DNA from: Atherinomorus stipes
Lineage: Eukaryota; Chordata; Actinopteri; Atheriniformes; Atherinidae
Reading direction: 5' to 3'
DNA length: 64,000 bases
NCBI GenBank assembly: GCA_023101725.1
Contig: JALJCO010003433.1
Coordinates: 248,001-312,000 of the forward strand
A model generated the notes under the pieces. It was not told where the DNA came from, did not search any database, and saw only the letters and a list, made by a program, of their open reading frames with translations. Each line of letters starts with the position of its first letter. The stretch's first letter is position 1. Below are positions 21,701-33,700 of this stretch, piece after piece. The position numbers were made by a program, and so were the translations under genes.

Positions 21701-24700
21701 GCAGCATCCTCATTCAGTTGCCACCTCCAGACATTTCAGATTTTCTTAAGTGCTTCGGATTGCTTTTAATTCAAAATCATGAAGGAAGGAGGCACTTAGA
21801 AATGAGATGCCTGTGGCACTTGGAATAGCTTACAATAAGGGCACAACTTCTCACTAAAAACAGAAAAGACAACAACAAAAACAAACAAACAAACAAACAA
21901 ACAAAACCATGGAACGTCAGTTTTTTGTTAGCACAGCAGTATTTACTCCATCAGGTGAGCAGCTCAAGTCTGCTGACTTGAGCGCTTTGTTTTCATTGTT
22001 CCTCAACAGTGGCCTATAAGAGCTTGTCACTTAGCATTTCGAACATAGCTCCTCATTGTATCGGCCCACTGACATGTAAGAACAGAGATTACGCAGTGAA
22101 AATCAGAATATGAATCGCCTGCCTCGTCAAACATCATCGCCTCTATGATGTGTGTGCTGCCAACCCAGCGGCAGAGAGAGAGAGATAACAGGGAGGCCGG
22201 CATTCTGGACAGATACACCGCCTGCAGACATTTCAGCAGCTTCAAGAGGGTGCAGGGATATTAAAGATGGAGGCGAAACAGGGCCTCTGCAGACTGATAA
22301 GAAGTGTAAACTTTAACTCATACAGAGAAATGGCAGGCAAAGTTTCTTTTTAAAAATCTCTTTAAATTTGAATTAAACTGCAGAAATAAACTTTTTTTCC
22401 CATCATGACAAGACTGAGTTCATGAGGCGAGGTCCAGCTGCCATAGCAGCTACCTTGAGATGTGACTGCAACATAATGGAACAGGGATACACTAAGGGTC
22501 ACATCGTGACGGTGACGGCAGCGCTTGAAAGATCCCTCCGCTCATTCCCTTTACATTCGAGCGGCTCTTCTGCCCTCCCACGGACCTCTTCCTGCTTGCG
22601 TTTCTTTTTTAAATTTTTTCCTTTATGTTAAAAACTACAGGCTGTCACACGGAAGCATGAGGAACAGAGAAACTGACAGGCAAGCAGACGGGCAGACAAA
22701 CAATGTGTGAGCAGATGATGAATACAGTTAGAAGAAAAAAGGGGGAGGGAGAGGCTTCATTGTTTCGTTGCAAGGAGAGCATACGTACCCAGTACGTCTG
22801 AATCAAAAGACAGGAGAGGGGGAGGAGGATGGGTGGTGGGAGAGCACGAGGGAGGATGGGTGAAGGGCAGAAAAGACAGGATGAAAAGAGAGAGGAGGCC
22901 AGATCAGACTCAATCAGAGAAGGTTTAAAGGCTTGTAGGTGTTTTGATGAGGTACATTGATGCCTCAGGTGCACGCTCTGTCCGTCTGTATCATGTAGCT
23001 ACACCATAGCCCAGAATATCCTTGAATTTCTCACGTCAAACTGTAAAGGAAATGTTTTCTATTCTCACCTTGCTGGACTGATTGAAAGATGCATTCAAGG
23101 ACGGTGTAGTGTAGTTGGCTGTTGTAACGTGCATCAAATAACACTGCTCACCCAATTTCAAACTTCCAACTTCATTTAGAGTAAATATACTGGGTTACAG
23201 ATATATTCTAAATGTGGCATTTCCTTTTTTGTTGAATTAGCAGGTGAGCTAATATGTGGTAAACTGAAAACTAAATTGCCTTTAAAAAGACAAAATAAAT
23301 CAACTATTGTCAACTAGTTGAATTCAAAGACTAAAGCATATCATGTATGCAAAGTTTAATGTCTGTAACGTTTGAAATGTTGATGCTGTAATCCCGTCCT
23401 GTCCTCATTTACTTCAGTTACACTCTTTGTTTCATTGCAGCACTGGTCTGACTCCATCTACCAGTCTAAATAAAAAGAAAACACTCAAACAATATATGAA
23501 ACACAGATAGTGGAAGATGTTCAGCAACACAACATGATGAACAAAAGTCTTCTACTTTCCTGTTATTCTCTCTGTGCTTTACTGTACACCTGTTTTTAAT
23601 GATCCTAACTTCAATTAAGTCTCGTCTAAATGCTATTATCTCAGCTTTGTGTCCAGTGGTGATGAAATCAGCTTGTCTCACCCAGGCTTGAGCGAGTACT
23701 GGAGCGCTCGATGATGGTGTGCTTGCTGGGGTTGTTGAGAACCGAGCGTTTGGCCAGAGAAATGTCTGCCGTCACCCGTGTGATGGATATCCTGAAACAA
23801 AGCGCGAGCATGTTACTGGGTTCATATAAACACATCTATCGTTTGTAAGTCATATGATGATAAAGAGCTTTCATTCTTACCTGCCCTCAAACTTGTGTTT
23901 CAGAAAGTCGAAAAGTGCTTTCTGCATCATGTCTGTCACCTGCAGCGTAACGCCACACATTAGAAAGAACTATGGAAGTGACATCCGGTGTGAAGCACAG
24001 GTTTTCTTCCTCACCTCGTAGCCTTTGAGAGAAGGTCCGACGAGAATGATGGGTCTCATGGAGGGAACCACATCATAAGGAGGGACGTGCTCCATCTAAA
24101 CCAGGAAAGGAGCGCACCGGAATTGGGGTGAGTCATGTTGTCAAGACATTTTTGCACGTACACTTTCACAAAGCTCACACAGATCTGCAGTCACAGAGTT
24201 GCACTCATGCATAAATCCCTGTCCTCTTCCTCTCATGTGAGAGGTTAGATTGATGGATGGTGAGGTTCAGATGTTGGAGTCCATTTGTTTTATTGAGTGT
24301 CAGTGAGTGTTCAGAGGAAGGGATCAATTTTGAATTGAGAGCAGTGGCCTCTATTTCTAATTCTGCAGTCTCGCATAATTAAAGAGTCCATAATTAAACC
24401 AGACGCCAGAGTGTCAGGAGAGCTCTTGTGACTATGCAGCAGCTCTTAACAAAAAGCATCATTCTTAACACTTATGTGTTTTTTTTTTTGTTTTTTTTTT
24501 TGCTATGCATCAACACTGAAGGAAACTGTTAAATAAAAATGTTTTTTACAATACAAATACACTGAAATGCAACATCATTCATGCACAACTATGTATTGTA
24601 AACCTGTTAAATCAAGACTGAATATAGAAAACAGTACCAACATTGATTTTTGAATGACCTGTTTCCTGCTTTCTAGTTTTTAATGATCAAATTAGACAAA

Positions 24701-27700
24701 TATATTTTTGATTTTGCAGAAAAAACTTAATATAAAGATCTGTTTACACTGAAAAATGGGCAAATCCACACAGACACTTCTTCCTGAACACCCACACACA
24801 AACAGTCCATACTGGACATGACCTTGAGGCTTATTTGTACATTATGAATCATGACAAGAATTACTCATCTATACAAGATCCATACGCACTGCTCGCTTCA
24901 GGTGAACACAGTCACACGTCTTATATAGTCTGACAACAATAAAATTGGATGTTTTTTTTTTCTTTAGATTTGTATTCTAGGCATGCCCACACCTCTGTGT
25001 AACTGTACAGCACTTCATGCAGCAGAAAGCACTAAAGTGACCTGCTCCACTACATTACATTATATAAAGCTGAACAACGGAAGCTCATTTCACCTCATTT
25101 GTATTCACAGCAGCTAAAAATACATAGTTTAAAAGCTTCAAAATTGCTCTTGTCAATAAAGAGGGCAAAGCCAGAGTACTTAACAAAACGATGCTACTCA
25201 TTCTTTTTGAATAGCAAAAGGACGGTTCAGAGCGATGTGTAGTAGGGATGATAGGGTACATCAGACTGAGTCAGAAGTTGCTATGTTTATAGGAGACAAA
25301 TTAAATACCGCATAAATAAAACTAAACCAAATCTTTTATTTTTGTTTAGGGCAAATAGCTACTTGAACATGATTCATTCTTTAAGAAAAAAAAAAAAACC
25401 CTCCACATTAATCATGTCATACTACAGGATGCTGCACAACTATTTGGGTTAAAAACTGTTTCATTTTGGATCATGTCTATTTAAAGATGCACTTTGTAAC
25501 TTTCCAACCTTAAAACTCTGAGTTCTGGACTCATTTGATGACACAGTGACATCTATTATGTGTATTTCTGGAGCTATTGTTGCCCAGCAGTATCCTGACA
25601 CTGAGAAAATTGCCCTATACAACTTTTTCTTCTGGAACACCGTGTGACATTGCAGAGTTTTGCTTTATACACCGTGTCAAACAGTAGTAGGCGGATATAA
25701 ACAGACCCACTATTTTAAACATGAACCACGGCTGACTCAGCAAAGAAATGCAAGAAAACATGATCAAAGTAAGAGAGGTAAAGAAAGAGAGGGACAGAGC
25801 AAGAGATAAAACAAAGTCAAGATAAGACTGTCTTTTACTGGCTGGAGAGAACGCACAGCGCAGGTAGGATGGATGATGGGTGCTGAATTAGCCGCCAACA
25901 GGGAATGAGTGACTGAAACTACGAGCTGGAATGAGTTTCCTCTACAGGGTGAATGGGCTCTCCCTCAGCGATGGGGTGAGAAGCTGGGTGATCTGAGAGG
26001 GGGGAAAGTAGAGTCTCTGCTCCTCTGCATTGAGCCAGATGAGGTGGCTTAGGCATCTGGTCAGGACGCCTCCATGGTGAAGGGTTCTGAGCACGTCCCA
26101 TCAGCAGAAGACCCCGGGGAAGATCCAGGACCTGCTGGATGGACCCCATCTCTCGGCTGGTCTAGGAAAATCTTGGGATCCCCCCGGATAAGCTGGCAGA
26201 TGTGACTGAGGAAAGCAAAGTCTGAGCTTTCCTCCCCATGACATGACCTTGGATAAGTGGCAAAAAAATGGATGGATGGATGAAAGGCAGTACGTTTCTG
26301 AGAAAATCTGCCAAAGTGCTGTAGTGCATCTTTAAAGCAGCACTACTGAACTGTGACTGTTTTTCCTCACTTTAGAGCCCTCCATCAAAGGTCATTTGGC
26401 ATCCATATTGCATCTTGTCTCTTCTCTGAGCTGTCTCCAGCCAGTTCTGTCCCTTTCTTTCTCTCCACGTCCAAAATGGCCAGTGTGCTGATATCCAGTT
26501 ACTGGCGTATGATGTGTTACCACAGTTCAAAAACATGCTGTCACTTGATGCTATGGACTGGGAAAACAAAATGGTTAAGTGTGATTTCTCAGCCTCAGGA
26601 TGCTGCAGGGCAACAACGGCTCCAGGAATGTACATAAGGAACGTGAGCGTGTCATCAAAATGAATCAGACACACAGCTTTTTAAGGTCGGAAACTTGTGT
26701 AGTTGCTTTAAGGAACTACTTCCAAACATCCTTGTCTGCTCTGATTGGTTGAAAATAGCAGAAACTAAAATATGTTTTCAAGTCATTCTGGATTTTGGGT
26801 GACAAATGACATGTTTTCCCATCCATGTCACTCCCTCATGTCATTAAAATTAAACAAAAGCATCAAGAGGCAGATGAAGAATGGTGCACAGTGCTCAAAC
26901 TGCTGAATCTCACCAGTCAATAAGAGGATTTTTAGTCCTTAGCTTCTGCCGTATCTTTACAGGAACATAACAAAAATAGACTTAACTGAGTTGCACTTTG
27001 CTGAGAATTGCAAAGATGAAAACCATAAAAGTATTAGAAGACCTTCAACACTGTGCTGATGCTGTGATTACTCCTGCAAGGATATTATTGTCTATATCGC
27101 TTACGCCAAACATCATTGTGTATCAAAAATGAAATACACATAGAAACAACAGAGTGTGTGCATGTGCCACTCAAAGCAGCCATGATAAATTAAAATGAAG
27201 GTATGTTAGGATGCATTCCAGCCCGACTCTGACTAAAATGGTGTAGGACAGATCTGCACCTGCATCCTCACACCAGCAGCTGTGATACAATCTCAGCAGA
27301 CACGAGAGACGTGTCACCATGATTACAAATGATTCTTTGGATATTTTGGTAAATCTGGAGGCATGAACAGCTGAGGGACCACCACAGAGGGACAAGATAA
27401 GACGGTGGAGGATGAAGAGTGACAAGACTGAATATTAGAGGTTAGTGTTGAGAACAAACTGCACTCACCGACTTCTGTTTCTGTTTAGCGGGGCCACCTA
27501 CAATATCATTCCACATAAAAGCAAGAGGAGACAAAAAAAAAAGCAAAAAACACAAGAGCACATTTAGTTATTGACAGGTTAGGATTAGGGGGGGGGGACT
27601 GGGAGAGGAGCCATTCAGTAATTAGAGTTTACGCTGGCAACAGCCATTTCAGAGTATCTGTTAGTTCGACGCCCCTCCCTGCTGATCAAGCACATAAACA

Positions 27701-30700
27701 CATTTCCAAACATATTTTGGCATAACCATGGTGACCAAAACTCAAAGAGGCCAAAGGTTAAATCTGGGAGCTAAAGTAGTGGCGGGGATAGTTAGGTTGT
27801 GAGCTGTTAGTGAGAAACCAGGAAGGGAAAGAAAGATTAACCTGATCTTAGAGAACGAGTGCAGGACAGAGGAGGAGAGAGGCTGGCAAGGTAGGCATCG
27901 GGCCCCTAATGTTACCTTCTTAAAGAAGGGCAGTCGGTGGGCGTTGGCCTGGGGGGATGTTACGCTGCCTGACATGCCCTTGGAGGAGCGAGGGTCACCC
28001 TGGGACTCAGGGAGCTCCTCGGCATCCAGGTCGAGGGGGTCAACGTCAAAGGCCACCGTGGACATGTCCACGTGAGCTGATGATGGGGTGGGTTGGTGGA
28101 ACAGAGACAGCGCAGAAGACGAGGAAGAGGAGAGAGCAGCATGAGGTGACGGAAAAAGGTGGAGAGGAAATAAGACAGGAAAAGTAAAAGGGGAAGAATG
28201 AATAAAAGGAAGGATTTGAGAGGAATCCACATGGAGGAAAGAGATGGTAAGACAGCGATTGAAAAGAGTGATATAGTATGATTTAAACAGTTTAAAGAAA
28301 AAACACATCAGATTATCATGAAGCAAAGCACAGATGTAGCGTGTAATAAGAACAGCAAAGAAAGTGAATTCAGTGTGAAAGCAACTAAACTTGAAGTGCT
28401 GAAGTGAAAAAAGTGTGGAAAGAGGAAGAGCTGCAATGAATCAGAGAGAAGGTTGATGGACGGGGAAAAGGAAAGCTAAGATGAAATTTGGGGGGTTTTT
28501 GTTGACGGGCAGGGATGACTTTTTGAAAGTTGATATAGGCACTTTCGGAAATAGATTTATTCATATTTGGTGGAAAGTTAGATGTAGACCACTGCTATGA
28601 CACTTTTTGCCAATAATTTGTTAGCATTATCACAAAAACTGAAAACACTAGGGTGTTCCTGGCATCTTTAGACCATGACAAAAATCTTCAAACTGCACTA
28701 GCACCCGTAAAACTACAACAAACCAAATTCTGAAGGTGGCTTCATATTTAATGGACAGAATATGAATAGATGTTTCCCAAAATTTTAACTTCAGGTCAGC
28801 ATCTTAGGATGTTTCTGCTTTACAACAATAAACTTCAGCTCAGTAGTATAATTTACACCTTTATAGTCTATCACAGATGTTTATTTTTCCTATTTTCACT
28901 TCCGAGACGCAGCTTTATGTCATCCCAGTGATGCAGACTCACAAGCCAGACATGCTTAACAAGTTTAATCAGTGCGGTCCATTCTCATTTCTATTTCAGT
29001 CCCATCCTGCGTGCTAATGAAGGCCCTCCTAAGACCTCTCACACAGCAGTCCACTGAGACACACTGTGATTTATCATCATGCCTGAATAACTAGCCAATT
29101 AATATCTTCATCTAAATATCCAGCAACAGTCTAATCTCCCTCACTTTCACTGTCAAAACTGCAAAGAAGTGATGAGACTTGAAAGTGAGACCACGTCTTC
29201 TCACCTGTGCCAGGTGGGGTGGGCCTGCGGGTTCCCGTAGCAACATCAAGGCTAGAACTTCCTCCTGATTTACTGTCATGACAAAAGCAGGTGCAAATAC
29301 AATTAATCATATCTATTCTGGTCACACTGAATAATATTAAAATCATAATAAATACAAACATCCCTGGACTGAATCTGTACAGAGGCCAAAGAGACTCGTG
29401 TATGTATACTGTAGTTGCACAGAGGAATAAAGTGACTCACTTCAACACTTTTGTCTATTTTAGGATGATTTACATTGCCAGGTAGATGAGGAGTGACTCA
29501 TGTTTGCACTGTTGACACTGTAGATAAAGAGTGCCTTTCATGTTTACCTGGAGCTGAGCCGGTTTTGTCTCATCCGCTGCTCCTGCAGCAGACGGGTGTT
29601 CTCCAGTTTGACTGGGCTGGGAATGAAGCCCACCTCACATCCCTCCTTCACCAGACGGCCAATCCACCAGTCATTGTTGTACTTCTGCAAAAACAACCAG
29701 GCAGCAGTAAACAAATTAGTTTTGTAGTTAGAGTGTATCACTGACATTTTTACACCAATTAAACGCTGTAATTTAACTAAAAGGACAACACAAAGTTTTA
29801 CCCTAGTTCTCTATCCGCGCTCGCTTGGACCCATCCACATATGGCAAAAATTGAGAAATCTAACATTTGAAACATGACTCATACAATTAGAAAACCACTA
29901 GAACTACTACTATAACTATCACTCAAAAGTTTGGGATCACTTTTCGATTGGATCTAATGGAAAAATGATCCCAAACATACACAAATACAGTGGTGTACAA
30001 AAGCTTACACTCCCATTAAATAAAAGACTAAATTCACAATGGCAATTAAAATACAAGAAGATGACAAAACGTAAATATAAATAAGAATTTACTAAATTGT
30101 AATTTAGTAAAATAATACATTGGTGTTGAAATTAAAACAAACTGTCCCAGACTAATTGGAACACCTTGCTCATGAACAGTGGATCAAAATACCTGTCAAC
30201 AGGTGTCTTTGTGAACATTATGGAAAACACTTGATTGCAGTGATTGTTTTAAAGTGTTGCTCAACAGTATTTTAGCTTTGAAGCCCAATCATGCTTCTTT
30301 GCCTTTTTTTTGTGTGTGTGTTTGTTTTTAATATTTCTTTTGAACCGCAATTCAAAATCATAATTGTTATAAAATTTTCATTTATTATTACTTTTGTCAA
30401 TTTCAGCCAATTTCACTGACAACTGATTTTTATTCCTTATTTAATTGAAAGGTTTGAATAATTTTGAGGATGACTGTACATATACTGTATACATACATAC
30501 ATATACATTAACACACACTACAGCTCAAAAGTTTTTAATATTCTTTTAATTGCATTCAATGGAAAAGTAATGCCAAACTTTTGAGCTGTAGTGTTTCTGT
30601 TGCAGAATTTGGATCACCTATCTTCTGTCGCTGCACTGCAGCTTGTGTTGCTGCCAACACCCACTCATAGCCTGGCTAGTTTATACTGAAGGAGGCTGTG

Positions 30701-33700
30701 CAGTAAGATGTAGCAAAGCATGAACCTTCATTGGCTTTCCACCCACTATCTTTGCCAATTGTTGAAATGGAGCAAAGCCTGAAGCCCTGATCTTGAAATC
30801 CTCCACCGTGTACCATCCAGGGTTTTCTGACAGTGTGCTAGTTTTAGATGAAATTTAACTTCTAAGCTAAACAAACTACTGTCTAATAAAATTCTGTACT
30901 GTAGTGAGAGCTCTGTTTTTAAATGATGGTACAAAAGTTCAAAAGACTGTGTGGGACGTTCAAACCTCTTTAATGTGTAAGAAGTCTTTGGCTTCAAAGG
31001 AAATGGCCATGCCCTGCACAGGAACATCATCACTGGGGCCTGGGTTGTAACCGACGTTTGTGCGCACAGCAAATGCCACTGGTTTGGTCTGGAGCCATGA
31101 TGGAAAAAGCAGAAACGTGACATTTGGGGAGCAGAAGAGATGTAGCAGTGTCAACATCTTCAACATGAAGAATAAGCAAACTGTGCATGTGATCGATGTG
31201 GCACAGATGATCGCTGACCTTTGCTTTCTCAAGTGTGGCAAGAGCCTGTCTGTCAGCCTCCTTCCTTAGAGCCTCAGGATCCTCCTCCAGGGACACGTCT
31301 GAGTCCGACGGTCTGCTGGTGTAGGAGTCTGCAGAGCCCTGAAATATATAATGAATGGAAAGAACTGCTGAGAGAGGAACACAAAAACAACAGTATGTTT
31401 CCTTAAACAACATGCGGAGCTCCACTTTTTTCTACAGTACAAGTGCTGAGAGTCTGAGCAGATGACCTGTTTGTTCATCTTCTATTCCTATTTGATTGCC
31501 GTTCTCTTGGATTGCACCGTACTGTACACTCACACACACATCCTGGTCCTGAGTTGTGAAGACTGCTTCAATGAGTGAAACCTACATAAACACAAAAGGG
31601 GCCCCTGGCCTTCATATTGCATGTAAGCTGACTCTGTGTAATTTGAGGTGGAAAGGATGCATAACAACCGACCACCATTTTCGCTGCAGCTCCAGAGCAG
31701 TTCAGGTCTTAAATCTTTATGCACAGAGACAATAGATTCAGTGTGTGGGTGTGTCAAGTACAGAAACATGGACTGAGAGGAAAAAATGGTCTAAGGACTG
31801 CTTATAATATCAGTGAGGATATAAATTTCTCATGAAGTGGCTACAGTTTCCAACTCATCCAGCACTCATGCACTGTAACTTGACACGCTCCTGCTGACCC
31901 TGATCCAGACTCCCATGCCACAATAAAGCCCTGCACCTCTTATGAGCCCGCAGTGCTGGTTGAATGTACCGTTCAGCTTCTGAAGAGTTTGACTGTTCAG
32001 TTTATATAACAATCCCACTTGTTCTCCAACTGTTTTCTTTTTCTAAATGACAGACTGTTCAGCATTTTGTAGGAGGTACTGACAGGAATGTGAACAGCTG
32101 AATGTGCTAGGCAGAAGAAGTGAGTCACTAGGTGTAGGTTTTTAAAATAGAGGTGAGAACGCATGAAGATGACATAAACCATATGTAATGTTGATTGAAA
32201 ATTCACACTCAGCAAGTACAACAGATGTCTCTGGATTGTTGCCCGGCATTGTTTGAAGATTTGCTTCAGAACCGTGATTCAGTGTTATAGACTCACTGTT
32301 GAAAAAGTCCCCAAAATCAACAGGATTTGAAGTTTAATCATTTTCACAGTGCTTATCAGAAGATTTATGGAAAATATGATCAAGTATCTAAACAATGAGA
32401 TGACAAAGATGTTGATGAACCTTTATGAATACCAAGATTTACAGAAGAACCCCTCGAGCCTTAATATCCTGTTTATCTACAGTTGTAAGCAGCACTGTGT
32501 GATTAGTGTCCCACTGGACACAGATCTGAAGAACTGTCCCCTGTACTTGACACTTGACACTACAGGTTAACACAGCACTGTTGGCTCTCACCTCTACTGT
32601 ATGCCTTTCAAACGGAGGCCACATATAAACCCTTGACTTTAGAAGAGGAATCAGAATTCCTGCACAAATGGTTAAAGAAGAAATCCATAAATCTGAACCC
32701 TGTCATTCACTTTAATTTCTACGTCCTTTTGGAGCAAAAGTAAAGCATAACCCACCTTTCAACCTTAGGAGTACCCAGGATTAAAAAAAATGTTTAGATG
32801 CTAAAAAGATAAATAGATTATTTCTGGAAACCACAACAATACAGGAAATGTTGCACAACTGAAACTTTCATTTACATTGTTGTATGCGGGTTAAAGCTAT
32901 CAGAGAATCTTATTTCTTTTGTTTTTCTAAAAAAAACTGGTGGCTGTCCTTTTCAGTTTTATTTTATTGGCTTGCTTGGTCACATGTTTGGACTATTTTG
33001 GATATGTACTTTCTCTGGTTACAGAGGTGGCTGCGATTCAGGAAACAGAGCAGGTCTTGTACTAAATGGACGGCTGGTTTCAATCCACTGCCTCTCTCGT
33101 CTACATGTTTGAGCACAAATGCTCCAGATGAGCTCACTGTTGTGACAAAGAAATGCATGTTTGAATGGATATGACTGGAAATTCAAATCCATTTTTCTTT
33201 ATGAATAAAGACATTTCATACACTCCCTTGGCTTTTTTTTTGTGATTTTTTTCTGTTATAAAGAGTAATATTTATAATATGATTAATTGGTGGACAGCTA
33301 CCCAAGTTCTTATTAGTGTTGTGCAAGTTCACTCTGAAATGAATAGTTCATGTTCATAGTTCACCATTTCAATTTCAAACTGTTTCAATGGTCAATTCAT
33401 TTCAGTTGTTTTACATGGAGCCCATCTGGGGACATTGTGGGGGAAAAAAAGAACTTGTGGTCATGTGCTACTAATGCATGGTCACAAGATGTCATCCTGT
33501 GGCCACATATTACTAACCCGTGGGAATGAGATAAGTTGTGGCCATGCATCACTGAGGCATGAAGAACTTGCACAATGTCTGCAAGTTGTCCAAAATGGAG
33601 TCCTCTCACTGAAATACGCCAATTTTGGGATTTTTCCTAAGGCAGGATCCAAGAACAAAAGGGCCATGATCCAGGAGGAAGTATGAAAACTGGAGGACGA

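Larger units (their letters stand above)
24096..27468. other. cacnb1 intron between exons 7b and 8
   Basis: A 3.4-kb intron whose central part is the repeat composite at 25,480-26,712. The rest is AT-rich, with T runs near 24,481 and 24,950. No extra exon was recognised. Confidence 0.6.

Noticed and set aside
25480..26712. CRISPR-like or phage structure from repeated blocks
   Set aside because: The blocks are long inverted copies of one interspersed repeat and a LINE end, with no regular repeat-spacer pattern. The window is eukaryotic.
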